The position numbers were made by a program, and so were the translations under genes. From contig NZ_KK020678.1 in assembly GCF_000307775.2 (NCBI RefSeq), positions 61,898 to 125,897 of the forward strand: a stretch of 64,000 nucleotides of DNA, read 5' to 3'. The DNA is from Stutzerimonas stutzeri KOS6. GTDB lineage: Bacteria; Pseudomonadota; Gammaproteobacteria; Pseudomonadales; Pseudomonadaceae. Below the pieces are notes generated by a model. That model worked only from the letters and a program-made list of their open reading frames with translations. It was not told where the DNA came from and did not search any database. The stretch's first letter is position 1. Every line of letters begins with the position of its first letter. Positions 53,780-62,877 of the stretch are shown one piece after another.

Positions 53780-54811
53780 TCAGGGGGCGCCGACGGCACC
53801 CGGCAGGCGCAACGGTGGCGCGGTGAGCAGGAAGCGGTTGCGACCATTGGCGCGCAGCCAGTTGGCCAGCGGCGTGAGGTGCCACAGCTCGCCCAGGTGC
53901 ACGCCGAGCTTGAACAGGCAGTGGTGGTGCAGGGGCATCACCGAGCAGCAACTGCCCGGCTCGCCGGCGGGAAAGATTTCCACCGAGTAGTTGTCGGCCG
54001 CGATAGCCACCAAGTTGCTGTCGGTGATCCAGTTCAGCAGGCGTGTATCGTTGCCATCGAGCACCGCAGCGAGGCGTTCCAATTGCTTCGGATCGGGGTT
54101 CTTGTTCATCCCCAGCAGCGCCTCGGCGTAGCCGGTGTGCAGGCAGACGAGGTCGCCGCTTTCCACCTCGACCTTGTCTGCGTCGAGCACGCGCATCAGC
54201 TCGTCGTAGCCGACGTGGGTGCGGCTCAGGCCGTAGTGGTGGTGCAGGTCGATCATTACCCCACGGCCCTGCACGCAGGTTTCGGCCATGCGCTCGATGC
54301 CCAGGGCGTGGGCGCACGAGGTGCTGTGCGGCTTGATCGCACCGGCGATGCCGCAGTCGGCCAGGTCGTCCGGGCCCTCGACATCGCCGCCTGCGGTAAA
54401 GCCGTTGTAGTACAGCGGCTCGGCCACACCGTCGCCGTCGGCATCGAACAGCGCACCGACGTGGGAGAGGGCGTCCCACTGCGTCGAGTACTGCAGATGG
54501 AGAATCGCCAGGTCGTCGCTGAGTACGTCCGGGCGGCCTTCCTCGATGCGCTCGTAGGCGTAGTTCATGTTGACCCCGCCCTTGCGCAGCAGTGGGCGCA
54601 GGATCGGCGGCAGGCGGTTGACGTTCATCGCGTTGCCGCCAGGGTAGTCGAGCGGCAGGCTGAGGCAGAACGCCAGACCCTCGCGGACCTCGGCGACCCC
54701 TTGGCGGACCTTTTTCGGGGTCAGCAGGTTGAGCCGGCCGATCTGGTCGTCGGGGCCGAAGTCGCCCCAGTTGGAGCCGTCGGGGCGGTACTTCCAGCGG
54801 TGTGCAGGCAT
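53780..54811 (-). CDS. Cyclase/isatin-hydrolase-like metal-dependent hydrolase
   Basis: The 343-residue protein belongs to the long form of the cyclase family related to kynurenine formamidase and isatin hydrolase. Metal ligands are seen in STQWDALSHVGALF and later GVMIDLHHH. The family hydrolyses amides, lactams or lactones. It heads the unit with the SDR gene, preceded by 41-bp box copy A. In this setting it could open a ring before the lactone steps, but the substrate is not known. Confidence 0.82.
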   Translation of the reverse strand: MPAHRWKYRPDGSNWGDFGPDDQIGRLNLLTPKKVRQGVAEVREGLAFCLSLPLDYPGGNAMNVNRLPPILRPLLRKGGVNMNYAYERIEEGRPDVLSDDLAILHLQYSTQWDALSHVGALFDADGDGVAEPLYYNGFTAGGDVEGPDDLADCGIAGAIKPHSTSCAHALGIERMAETCVQGRGVMIDLHHHYGLSRTHVGYDELMRVLDADKVEVESGDLVCLHTGYAEALLGMNKNPDPKQLERLAAVLDGNDTRLLNWITDSNLVAIAADNYSVEIFPAGEPGSCCSVMPLHHHCLFKLGVHLGELWHLTPLANWLRANGRNRFLLTAPPLRLPGAVGAP

Positions 54812-54900
54812 GAAATGTTCCTTCTTGACAGGCGCAAGTGGTGCAGGCAGGCGCGCATGCAGGGCTGTTCGACAAGGCTCCCAGACCCTCGCGGATCAGA

Positions 54901-54941
54901 CAATTTCACTCTGCGAAAGCCCCGCTTAACGGTGCCTTAAG
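54901..54941 (-). promoter_or_regulatory. Shared 41-bp box, copy A (before the cyclase unit)
   Basis: Plus strand: CAATTTCACTCT, then GCGAAAGCCCCGC, then TTAACGGTGCCTTAAG. It is ungapped to copy B (27 of 41) and copy C (about 30 of 41). It lies about 90 bases before the cyclase start and touches the stop codon of the LysR gene. Confidence 0.7.
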
Positions 54942-55860
54942 AGTGAATGGCGGGGGTGTCCGGGGTGCGGTACCAGTCGATCAAGCTGTCGGCGAAATCG
55001 CGGGCGAAGGTCGACAGGCCGTCAAAGTCCTGGGCGCAGAGCTGAAAGGTGCGCACGGCCCAAGGGTCGAGCAGCTTGCACGAACCGAGGTTCTGCCGGC
55101 CCTTGAGCCGTTCGAAACCGGCCTGGGGCACGATGGCGATGCCGGCACCGGCCTCGACCATGCGAAAGATGGCGTCCGAGCTGGCGACCTGCACGCGGAT
55201 GTTCCACGGAATGTGCAGCGCCGAGGCGGCGCGGTTGAGGAACACGTGCAGGGCGCTGCCTTCGAGCAAAGAGACAAACTCGTAGGTCAGGGCGTCCTTG
55301 AAGAACACCTCTTCCTGCTCGAGGATCGGGTGGCTCTGCGGAGCGATGATCATCAGCCGGCTGTAGACGAAGGGCACGCTCTGCAGGCCGTCGGTGACCA
55401 CGCTGCCGGAAACGATGCCGAGGTCGGCGCTGCCCTCGCGGATGGCACGGACGATGTCGTCGCTGAGCCGCTCGCGCATGTCGATGTGCACGTCGGGGTG
55501 GCTGCGCAGATATTCGCCGACCACCGGCGGCAGATATTCGGTAATGGCCGTGGTGTTGGCCAGCAGGCGTAGCTGGCCCTTGAGACCCTCGGTGAACTGC
55601 TGCAGATCGCCGGTGAGCAATTCGAGCTGCGAGAGGATCACCCGCGCATGCTGCAAGTAGGTCTTGCCGGCGTTGGTCAGCGTCACGCCCTGGGGCGAGC
55701 GCTCGAGCAGGCGCATGCCGAGGTTGTCTTCAAGGTTCTTGATGCGGTTGCTGGTGGCGGGCACCGAGAGAAAGGAGCGCTCGGCGCCGCGTGTCAGGCT
55801 GCTGGTTTCCGCGATATTGATGAACAAGCGGAAATCGGTGATATCGAAATGCATCGCCAT
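54937..55860 (-). CDS. LysR-family transcriptional regulator
   Basis: The 307-residue protein has an N-terminal winged helix (FRLFINIAETSSLTRGAERS, then LSVPATSNRIKNLEDNLGMR) and a periplasmic-binding-like effector domain. It is the only regulator inside the catabolic cluster and so the first candidate for binding the six 41-bp boxes. It lies between the cyclase unit and the metallo-beta-lactamase-fold gene, on the same strand as both. Confidence 0.92.
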   Translation of the reverse strand: MAMHFDITDFRLFINIAETSSLTRGAERSFLSVPATSNRIKNLEDNLGMRLLERSPQGVTLTNAGKTYLQHARVILSQLELLTGDLQQFTEGLKGQLRLLANTTAITEYLPPVVGEYLRSHPDVHIDMRERLSDDIVRAIREGSADLGIVSGSVVTDGLQSVPFVYSRLMIIAPQSHPILEQEEVFFKDALTYEFVSLLEGSALHVFLNRAASALHIPWNIRVQVASSDAIFRMVEAGAGIAIVPQAGFERLKGRQNLGSCKLLDPWAVRTFQLCAQDFDGLSTFARDFADSLIDWYRTPDTPAIHS

Positions 55861-55990
55861 GGTCGAGTACTTCTAGCCAAGTGATGATCCACGGTACTGG
55901 CCGGCGGAGGCCCTGCCTAGACGACGTTGGTCGCGCGGCGGCGTCTAGCAACGGCCCGAGCAGCGGATGGCCCGCTGCTCGGAACGCGGC

Positions 55991-56881
55991 TTACCAGGCC
56001 GAAGGTTCGAAGCGAAAACCGTCACCCTGGCGGCGGACGAAGCCGCAGTGCGGCTCGCCGAAATGCACCGGCATGATCAGCGCCTCGCTGTCGGCTGCGC
56101 GGTTGAGGAAGCCGAGGCGAGTCTTGCGCGCGATGTCTTCCCAGATGCAGTAGCCGGAGTTGATGTCGGGCCGCACGATCTGCACCGGGCTGTGCAGGAT
56201 GTCGCCGCAGAAGATGCCTTCCTCGCCGTTGGAGCGCACGCGGAACATCACCTGGCCAGGGCTGTGGCCAGGGGCCGGTTCGACCACCAGGCAATCGGCG
56301 ATCTCCTGACCGGGCACGGCCATCTGCGCCAGGCCTTCGTTGATGATTGGCATGACGCTGTCGAAGAACGAGTCGCCGAACACGTCGATCACCCCGGCTT
56401 CCTTGTTCTTGCCCTGGGCGCAGAAGTCGAAGTCGTCCTTGGGCAGGTAGTAAGTGGCGTTGGGGAAGGTCGGTACCCAGCGGTCGTCCTGCCAGGTGGT
56501 ATTCCAGCCGACGTGGTCCGAGTGCAGGTGGGTGATGACCACATGGGTAACCTTCTCCGGCGGCGCACCGGCAGCTATCATCCACTCGCGCACCAGGGTG
56601 TTGAGCATGTTCATCCGCGGGATGCCGGCTCGCGGCTTGAAGTTGCCCACGCCCGTGTCGACCACGATGATGTTGCTGCCCACGTGGACGATCCAGAACT
56701 GGATGGTGACGATCAGCTTGTTCATGTGCGGCACCCAGTGGTTCGGTGCCATCAGGTCACGGTGCTCGTCGAGCACGCTGTTGTCCATCTGCGGAAACAG
56801 GAAGGCCGGGTCGTGGGTGGGGCCGGCGTACTCCAGAATTCGGGTGACCTTGATATCTCCGATCATGCGCGATTGCATCAT
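55991..56881 (-). CDS. Metallo-beta-lactamase-fold hydrolase
   Basis: The 296-residue protein carries the metal motif HLHSDHVGWN, a second histidine in EPAPGHSPGQV, the bridging Asp in IFCGDILHSP and a last His in MPVHFGEPH. The fold includes lactonases and thioester hydrolases. With box copy F upstream it belongs to the regulon. A lactonase role in this lactone pathway is plausible but unproved. Confidence 0.88.
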   Translation of the reverse strand: MMQSRMIGDIKVTRILEYAGPTHDPAFLFPQMDNSVLDEHRDLMAPNHWVPHMNKLIVTIQFWIVHVGSNIIVVDTGVGNFKPRAGIPRMNMLNTLVREWMIAAGAPPEKVTHVVITHLHSDHVGWNTTWQDDRWVPTFPNATYYLPKDDFDFCAQGKNKEAGVIDVFGDSFFDSVMPIINEGLAQMAVPGQEIADCLVVEPAPGHSPGQVMFRVRSNGEEGIFCGDILHSPVQIVRPDINSGYCIWEDIARKTRLGFLNRAADSEALIMPVHFGEPHCGFVRRQGDGFRFEPSAW

Positions 56882-56965
56882 GGCGGTTGTCCTCTTTTTC
56901 TTGTAAGTGGCAGCGACCTGGGGCCGCCTGCGTGTACGGATTATGTCGCGCGGCGTACGCGGCCG

Positions 56966-57006
56966 CTGTTGCGATCTGCTTAAACGCGCCTTAGGGCGCG
57001 CTTAAC
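56966..57006 (-). promoter_or_regulatory. Shared 41-bp box, copy F (before the metallo-beta-lactamase gene)
   Basis: The weakest copy: 23 of 41 positions match copy A without gaps (hand count). It keeps TCTGC, CCTTA and the terminal CTTAA, and also holds two GCTTAA elements. It lies about 85 bases before the gene start. Confidence 0.5.
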
Positions 57007-57024
57007 GCCGGCTGAAAGCGCTGC

Positions 57025-57891
57025 TCAGGCCGCATGCTGGCTGGCGCCGACGCGGTGTTCGGGCTTGGCTATGAAGGTGCGGTAGATATCGGCTCCGCTG
57101 CGCCCCTCGAGCACGTAGTCGCATAGCAGGGCGAGCACCAGGCGCGGGCTCTGCAGCGGCATGAAGTGCCCGGAAGCCACCGCCAGCGCCTCGATGTGCG
57201 TGGAGAAACCGGCCAGGCGCTCGATCTCCTGCGGCGGTCGCAGGCCATCGTGCTCGCCTGCGACCAGCAGCGTGCGCGCTGGCAGGCGCGGCAGGTCGGT
57301 CTCAAGATTCAGCTCGGCGAGCATGGCGAAGGTCGCGGCGAAGCCTTCGGGGTCGGCCGCCAGCCAGCGCTGGCGGAAGGTAGTGAAGACTTCGGCATCG
57401 CTGCGCAAAGGCTCCGGCCAGGTTTTCTCCAGTAGCGCCGGCACAAGCTCGCGCAGGCCTTCATGGCGCAGTGTCGCTGCGCGGGCGCGGGTTGCCTCGC
57501 GGGCCGCATCCGCCACGCCACAGGCCGGCGCCATACCGATCAGATGGCTACAGCGCTGAGGGTGACAGGCGGCGAAGCGGATAGCGATAGCCGCACCGAC
57601 CGCCACCCCGGCCAGCGCCACCGGGCCGGTGATGTCCAGAGCATCGAGCAGTGCCGCCAGGTCGGCGACATGGGTGTCGATGTGCAGGTCGTTGAGCACC
57701 TTTTCCGATAGCCCCGCGCCACGGGTATCGTAGCGCAGCACTTGCACATCCGCCGGCAACTCGGCGAAGTGCCGGTCCCAGCTTTCCAAGGTGCCGCCCA
57801 TTTCGTGGATCAGTACCAGGGTCGCGCGCGGCCGGGCCACCTGGCGCAGCTGGTAGCGCAGGACGCAGCCGTTGATTTCGATCCAGTTCAT
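57025..57891 (-). CDS. Alpha/beta-fold hydrolase (PcaD-like) lacking the usual nucleophile
   Basis: The 288-residue protein aligns with 3-oxoadipate enol-lactonase-like enzymes: VLIHEMGGTLESWDRHFAEL, YDTRGAGLSEK, a late acid in AGEHDGLRPP and the catalytic-type His in SGHFMPLQSP. The nucleophile elbow, normally GxSxG, reads AGVAVGAA (codons GGG GTG GCG GTC GGT), so the serine is replaced by alanine. Some alpha/beta-fold proteins work without it, so function may differ from PcaD. It is coupled to the thiolase gene ten bases upstream. Expected reaction by context: opening an enol-lactone. Confidence 0.82.
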   Translation of the reverse strand: MNWIEINGCVLRYQLRQVARPRATLVLIHEMGGTLESWDRHFAELPADVQVLRYDTRGAGLSEKVLNDLHIDTHVADLAALLDALDITGPVALAGVAVGAAIAIRFAACHPQRCSHLIGMAPACGVADAAREATRARAATLRHEGLRELVPALLEKTWPEPLRSDAEVFTTFRQRWLAADPEGFAATFAMLAELNLETDLPRLPARTLLVAGEHDGLRPPQEIERLAGFSTHIEALAVASGHFMPLQSPRLVLALLCDYVLEGRSGADIYRTFIAKPEHRVGASQHAA

Positions 57892-57901
57892 CGTGCGCTC
57901 C

Positions 57902-59098
57902 TCACACTCGTTCGAACAGCGCGGCCATGCCTTGGCCGCCGCCGATGCACATGGTTTCCAGGCCGTAACGGGCGTCGCGGCGCTGCATCTCGTGAAGCAG
58001 GGTGGTCATGATGCGGATGCCGGTGGCGCCGATCGGGTGGCCAAGGGAGATGCCCGAGCCGTTGACGTTTACCCGCTCGAGGTCGTCCATCTGCCAGGCG
58101 CGCAGCACGGCCAGTGCCTGGGCGGCAAAGGCCTCGTTGACCTCGATCAGATTCATCTCGGCGAGGCTGAGGCCCGTGCGCTCGAACAGCTTGGCCACCG
58201 CCGGCACCGGCCCGATGCCCATTCGCGAGGGTTCGCAACCGGCCGCCGCCCAGTCGACCAGGCGTGCCAGTGGCTGCAGGTTGAAGCGCTTGGCATATTC
58301 CGGCGAGACTACCAGGCAGCCGGCCGCAGCATCATTCTGCTGGCTGGAGTTGCCGGCCGTGCATACCCCCTCGGGCAGCAGCACGCGCAGGCCGCTCATG
58401 CTCTCCAGGCTGGCGTCGGCGCGGATGCCTTCGTCCATCGCGACTGTGATGCTGGTGCCGCGTTTGCCGGGCACGTTCACCGGCACCACCTCCTCGGCGA
58501 AGCGGCCGTCGCGCCAAGCGGTTGCGGCGTTGAGGTGGCTGCGCACTGCGAAGCGGTCGGCGTCTTCACGGCTGATGGCGTAGTCGCGGGCGAGGTTTTC
58601 GGCTGTCTCCGGCATGCCGGAGATATAGCCAAAACGCTCCACCGGCTGCGAGCGCTCGCGGCCACGCTCCAGACGGTCGTGGAATTTTACGCTGCCGGCG
58701 CGTGCGCCCCAGCGCATGTCGGTGCTGTAGTACTCGATATTACTCATGCTTTCCACGCCGACCACCAGCACGGCCTGCGCGCGGCCGGTCTGCACGTGCA
58801 TGGCGGCATCGGCCAGCGCCTGCAAGCCGGAGCCGCAGCGGCGGTCGAGGGTGTAACCCGGTACCTCGATTGGCAGGCCGGCGGCGAGCGCGGCGTAACG
58901 GCCCATGCACGGCGCCTCGCTGGATGCGTAGGACTGCGCGACGATCACTTCGTCGAGCGAAGTCGACGGCACATCGAGGCGCGCCATTAGGGTCTGGATC
59001 AGTGTGGCGGCGAGCTGGTCGGCGGACAGTGGGGCGAGACTGCCGCCGAATTTTCCGATGGGCGTGCGCAGGGGCGAAACGATCAACGCGTCTTTCAT
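57902..59098 (-). CDS. Acetyl-CoA acyltransferase (3-oxoadipyl-CoA thiolase-like)
   Basis: The 398-residue thiolase has the acyl-accepting Cys in LDRRCGSGLQALADA, the His in GHPIGATG and the second Cys in ETMCIGGGQGMA. It cleaves a 3-oxoacyl-CoA with CoA. In the inferred pathway it splits 3-oxoadipyl-CoA, or a methyl derivative, to acetyl-CoA and (methyl)succinyl-CoA. The ATG at 59098 is used. Box copy B lies about 65 bases upstream, between it and the divergent porin gene. Confidence 0.9.
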   Translation of the reverse strand: MKDALIVSPLRTPIGKFGGSLAPLSADQLAATLIQTLMARLDVPSTSLDEVIVAQSYASSEAPCMGRYAALAAGLPIEVPGYTLDRRCGSGLQALADAAMHVQTGRAQAVLVVGVESMSNIEYYSTDMRWGARAGSVKFHDRLERGRERSQPVERFGYISGMPETAENLARDYAISREDADRFAVRSHLNAATAWRDGRFAEEVVPVNVPGKRGTSITVAMDEGIRADASLESMSGLRVLLPEGVCTAGNSSQQNDAAAGCLVVSPEYAKRFNLQPLARLVDWAAAGCEPSRMGIGPVPAVAKLFERTGLSLAEMNLIEVNEAFAAQALAVLRAWQMDDLERVNVNGSGISLGHPIGATGIRIMTTLLHEMQRRDARYGLETMCIGGGQGMAALFERV

Positions 59099-59160
59099 GG
59101 CAGGGAAAACCTTGGGCAGTGGCAAGTTGGGGCCAGCATGGGCAACTGGTCAGGGGGCGG

Positions 59161-59201
59161 CAATTTCGCATCGCGAAAGCCGGCCTTTCGCATTGCTTAA
59201 G
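59161..59201. promoter_or_regulatory. Shared 41-bp box, copy B (between thiolase and porin)
   Basis: Plus strand: CAATTTCGCATC, then GCGAAAGCCGGCC, then TTTCGCATTGCTTAAG. GCGAAAG and CTTTCGC form a dyad. It lies between divergent genes and could serve both the thiolase unit and the porin. Confidence 0.7.
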
Positions 59202-59360
59202 CGCTGCCGCCTGATGGGGCTCGCAGCGCATGTTTGCCTGTGCCGAACGGTTGCTTAAGAAAAACACAATACCTCCGTCTCGGGCCGCCTGCGCATGCTT
59301 GCTCGCACCGGTGCTTGCCCCGGAAGACATACAAAAACAATCAAGACGGATACCACCACG

Positions 59361-60602
59361 ATGCAAAAAAGCTCCCTCCCGCAGCTCTGCGGTCTGCTCG
59401 CATTTCCTCCAATTCTTATGCTGCCGACGTACGCCAGCGCAGACTTCATCGAAGACAGCACGGTCAACCTGGCCATGCGCAACTTTTATTTCAACCGCGA
59501 CTTCCGAGAAGACGGCGCCGCACAATCCAAGCGCGAGGAGTGGGCGCAAGGCTTCATGTTCAGCGCCAAATCGGGCTACACCGAAGGCCCGGTTGGCTTC
59601 GGCGTCGATCTCTACGCCGCCCTGGGCGTGAGGCTGGATTCCTCCGATGCGCGTGCCGGTACCGGGCTACTGCCCAACGCCTATGGCGACGCCGGCCCGG
59701 ACACCTACAGCGACCTCTCCGGCGTGGCCAAGATGAAGATCTCCGGGACCGAACTCAAGGCCGGTGGTTTCATGCCCAAGTCGCCGGTGCTGCTGTCGAG
59801 TGATGCGCGGCTGCTACCGCCGATCTTCAACGGTGCGACGCTGACCTCCACCGATATCCACAACCTGGCGCTCGACATAGGCCGGTTCAACAAGGTCAAC
59901 TACCGCAATTCCAGCGGTAATCACGATGAAATTCTCGCTGGCAACTACGGCGTGGGTGGCGATCACTTCGACTACTTCGGCGCCATCTATTCCTTCAGCC
60001 CGACGCTCAACGCCTCCTACTGGCGCGCCGAGCTGGAAGACGTCTACCAGCAGAACTACTACGGTCTGCAGGCCAGCAGCAAGCCCATGGGCGGCTGGAT
60101 AGTTGGCGCCAGCCTGGGCTACTTCGATTCATCCGAGAACGGCGCGGCGCGCGCTGGGGACATCGACAACGGTTTGACCTCGCTGCTGCTCTCGGCCAAT
60201 CACGGCGCGCACACTTTCCGCGTCGGCTATCAGGACAACAGCGGCGACAACCCCTTCCCCTATCTCCTGGACGCCGACGCCAACGTCGCCAATGTAGTGC
60301 AGATACTCGACTTCACCCGCGCCGAGGAAACCTCCTGGCAGGTGCGTTACGATATCGACTTCGCCACCTTCGGCGTGCCCGGCCTAACATTCTTCGCCCG
60401 CTACCTGCGCGGCGACGGCTACGAAATCGCCGGCGAAAGCGGCAAGGAGTGGGAACGTGACTTGGACCTCAGTTACGTGGTGCAGGACGGCCCGCTGAAG
60501 AACCTCGGCATCCGCTGGCGCAACGCCATGGTACGCTCAGACAGCGCCGGCGAACTGGACGAAAATCGCCTGATTCTGTCGTACACCATCCCGCTCAAAT
60601 GA
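59361..60602 (+). CDS. OprD-family outer-membrane porin
   Basis: The 413-residue protein has a signal peptide ending near ASA and then DFIEDSTVNLAMRNFYFNRD, the start typical of OprD/BenF/PhaK channels. It alternates aromatic and polar residues and ends in a strand with LILSYTIPLK. These porins admit carboxylates, including aromatic acids. It is the only plus-strand gene of the cluster and is divergent from the thiolase. It is expected to import the cluster's substrate. Confidence 0.9.
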   Translation: MQKSSLPQLCGLLAFPPILMLPTYASADFIEDSTVNLAMRNFYFNRDFREDGAAQSKREEWAQGFMFSAKSGYTEGPVGFGVDLYAALGVRLDSSDARAGTGLLPNAYGDAGPDTYSDLSGVAKMKISGTELKAGGFMPKSPVLLSSDARLLPPIFNGATLTSTDIHNLALDIGRFNKVNYRNSSGNHDEILAGNYGVGGDHFDYFGAIYSFSPTLNASYWRAELEDVYQQNYYGLQASSKPMGGWIVGASLGYFDSSENGAARAGDIDNGLTSLLLSANHGAHTFRVGYQDNSGDNPFPYLLDADANVANVVQILDFTRAEETSWQVRYDIDFATFGVPGLTFFARYLRGDGYEIAGESGKEWERDLDLSYVVQDGPLKNLGIRWRNAMVRSDSAGELDENRLILSYTIPLK

Positions 60603-60708
60603 ACCATGGGCCGGTGTTCTCAGGAGGCCGGCAACCCAATCGAAGCGCCGGGGTGCGCCCGCACCTCGGTGACTGCAGCCCGCTGCTGCATGTTCCTCAC
60701 GCTGAATG

Positions 60709-60744
60709 AACGCCCGACCCCTCACAGGAGCCGGGCGTTTCGTT
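60709..60744 (+). terminator. Terminator after the porin gene
   Basis: AACGCCCG (60709) pairs with CGGGCGTT (60732) around a 15-base loop, followed by TCGTT. The tail is short in T, so it is a moderate candidate. Confidence 0.6.
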
Positions 60745-60812
60745 ATGTGCCGGGGCTGAGTGCCTGGCGGTGGGTGCCGGATTCACTGAAGCCCGCAGCT
60801 CCATCGATTAGC

Positions 60813-60836
60813 AAAAAAAACCGGCGAACCGGGTTG
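60813..60836 (-). terminator. Terminator after the lyase gene
   Basis: On the minus strand CCGG-TTCG-CCGG is followed by a run of eight T. It lies about 20 bases past the lyase stop codon. The stem is short. Confidence 0.6.
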
Positions 60837-60852
60837 GGAAAAAACGCTTTGT

Positions 60853-61659
60853 TCAGTCGGCCCTGGCGAGCAGCTGCCGGGCGCGAGCGATGACCGGTGC
60901 GTCGATCATCTGTCCGTCGAGCTGGTAGGCGCCGCTGCCACCTGCCGCGGCGATCACACGGCGTGCCCAGTCCAGTTCGCCGGCGCTGGGGGCGAGGGCG
61001 GTGTGTACTGCGGCAACCTGTTTCGGGTGGATGCACAGCATGCCGGCAAAACCCATGTCGCCGGCGTCGCGGGCGAAGCGAGCCAATCCGGGCAGGTCGT
61101 GGATATCGGGAAACACGGTGTCTATTGGCGGCGCCAGTTCTGCCAGGCGCGACTGCACGAGCAGGGCGAAGCGCGCCTGATCCAGCAGGCGTTCGGCCGC
61201 CGATGTACCGGCTACCAAGCCCAGGTCCAGACTCAGGTCAAGACCGCCGAAGGTCAGGCGTTCGACTCCGGCGACACGGGCAATCTCTGCTACCTCTGTC
61301 AGTCCCCGCGCGCTTTCCACGATCGGCATCACCGGCTTGCCGAGCGCAGCGACGCGAATCACCTGCGTGGCGGCTTCGGCCTTGGGCAGCAGCACACCGA
61401 GCACGCCGGCATGCCGGCAGAGCTCCAGGTCGGCGGCATGTTCGGCGTGGCCGGCCATGTTCACCCGCACCCAGACGCGAGCCTCCGGGTTGCTGTCAAG
61501 AAAGGTGCGCAGATTGTCCCGCGCCTGGGCCTTGAGAGGCGCCTCGACGGCATCCTCGAAATCGACTATTACCGCGTCGGCACCGGTGGCCAGAGCCTTG
61601 GCGAAGCGTTCGGGACGACTGCCCGGAACGAATAGCGCGCTGCGGAGTACGGCGCTCAT
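60853..61659 (-). CDS. CitE-like CoA-ester lyase (citramalyl-CoA / methylmalyl-CoA lyase type)
   Basis: The 268-residue TIM-barrel enzyme of the HpcH/HpaI family has FVPGSRPERFAKAL, VIVDFEDAV, PIVESARGL and CIHPKQVAAV, all active-site segments of CitE-like lyases. Related enzymes split citramalyl-CoA to pyruvate and acetyl-CoA (Ccl in itaconate use) or beta-methylmalyl-CoA to glyoxylate and propionyl-CoA. It is one base after the acyl-CoA dehydrogenase gene and is the last gene of that unit. Confidence 0.88.
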   Translation of the reverse strand: MSAVLRSALFVPGSRPERFAKALATGADAVIVDFEDAVEAPLKAQARDNLRTFLDSNPEARVWVRVNMAGHAEHAADLELCRHAGVLGVLLPKAEAATQVIRVAALGKPVMPIVESARGLTEVAEIARVAGVERLTFGGLDLSLDLGLVAGTSAAERLLDQARFALLVQSRLAELAPPIDTVFPDIHDLPGLARFARDAGDMGFAGMLCIHPKQVAAVHTALAPSAGELDWARRVIAAAGGSGAYQLDGQMIDAPVIARARQLLARAD

Positions 61660-61660
61660 G

Positions 61661-62824
61661 TCAGAACGACCGCGGCAGCTCGAGCAGATGCTCGGCCACG
61701 TACGACAGGATCAGGTTGGTGGAGATCGGTGCCACCTGGTACAGGCGCGTCTCGCGGAACTTGCGCTCGACGTCGTATTCGTTGGCGAAGCCGAAGCCGC
61801 CATGGGTCTGCAGGCAGGCATTGGCCGCTTCCCAGCTGGCCTTGGCCGCCAGGTACTTGGCCATGTTGGCGGCGGCGCCGGCGTTGCGACCGCTGTCGTA
61901 TTCCTCACAAGCGCGCCAGCGCATCAGGTCGGCCGCCTCGATCTCGATGTGCGCCTCGGCGATGGGAAACTGCACACCCTGGTTCTGCCCGATGGGGCGG
62001 CCGAACACCACGCGGTCGCGGGCATAGGCGCTGGCCTTCTCGATGAACCAGCGGCCATCGCCGATGCACTCGGCGGCGATCAGCGTGCGCTCGGCATTGA
62101 GCCCGTCGAGGATGTAGCGAAAGCCCTTGCCCTCCTCACCGATCAGGCTGCTGGCCGGAATCTCCAGGTTGTCGAAGAACAGCTCGTTGGTTTCGTGATT
62201 GACCATGTTGGCGATCGGTTGCACGGTCAGGCCGTTGCCGATCGCCTCGCGCAGGTCCACCAGGAAGATCGACATGCCTTCGGACTTGCGCTGCACCTCG
62301 GCCAGCGGCGTGGTGCGCGCCAGCAGGATCATCAGGTCCGAATGCTGGATGCGCGAGATCCAGACCTTCTGACCGTTGATGACGTACTTGTCGCCCTGCT
62401 TCAACGCCGTAGTCTTGATCTTGGTGGTGTCGGTGCCCGTGGTGGGCTCGGTGACACCCATGGACTGCAGGCGCAGCTCGCCGCTGGCCAGCTTCGGCAG
62501 GTAGTAACGCTTCTGCTCGTCACTGCCATTCCTGAGCAGGGTGAACATGTTGTACATCTGCCCGTGCACGGTGCCGGAATTGCCGCCGCAACGGTTTACC
62601 TCCTCGAGGATCACCGAGGCTTCGGCCAGGCCGAGGCCGGAACCGCCGTACTCTTCCGGGATCATCGCCGACAGCCAGCCGGCCTGGGTCAGCGCCGTGA
62701 CGAAGGCCTCGGGAAAACCCTTCTCCTCGTCGATCTTGCGCCAGTACTCGGCGGGAAATTCGGCACACAGGGCGCGTACGCCTTCGCGGATGGCGTTCAG
62801 TTCTTCACTGTCGCGGTCGATCAT
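61661..62824 (-). CDS. Acyl-CoA dehydrogenase (possible methylsuccinyl-CoA dehydrogenase)
   Basis: The 387-residue flavoprotein starts MIDRDSEELNAIREGVRALC and has the FAD/substrate segments GVTEPTTGTDTTKIK and VWISRIQ, plus the C-terminal QTHGGFGFANEYDVERKFRE. The family oxidises acyl-CoA to enoyl-CoA. Placed between a MaoC hydratase and a CitE-type lyase, it plausibly oxidises methylsuccinyl-CoA to mesaconyl-CoA. An acyl-CoA dehydrogenase also sits in the P. aeruginosa itaconate cluster. Confidence 0.88.
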   Translation of the reverse strand: MIDRDSEELNAIREGVRALCAEFPAEYWRKIDEEKGFPEAFVTALTQAGWLSAMIPEEYGGSGLGLAEASVILEEVNRCGGNSGTVHGQMYNMFTLLRNGSDEQKRYYLPKLASGELRLQSMGVTEPTTGTDTTKIKTTALKQGDKYVINGQKVWISRIQHSDLMILLARTTPLAEVQRKSEGMSIFLVDLREAIGNGLTVQPIANMVNHETNELFFDNLEIPASSLIGEEGKGFRYILDGLNAERTLIAAECIGDGRWFIEKASAYARDRVVFGRPIGQNQGVQFPIAEAHIEIEAADLMRWRACEEYDSGRNAGAAANMAKYLAAKASWEAANACLQTHGGFGFANEYDVERKFRETRLYQVAPISTNLILSYVAEHLLELPRSF

Positions 62825-62877
62825 AGAGCTTCCTCGGGAAATAGGCGCCTGCCTGCGGCAGACGGAAGTTCATGGGG

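Noticed and set aside
53195..54940. A 581-codon plus-strand frame opposite the SDR and cyclase genes
   Set aside because: Both opposite-strand products have clear family motifs; the long frame results from strong third-position GC bias.
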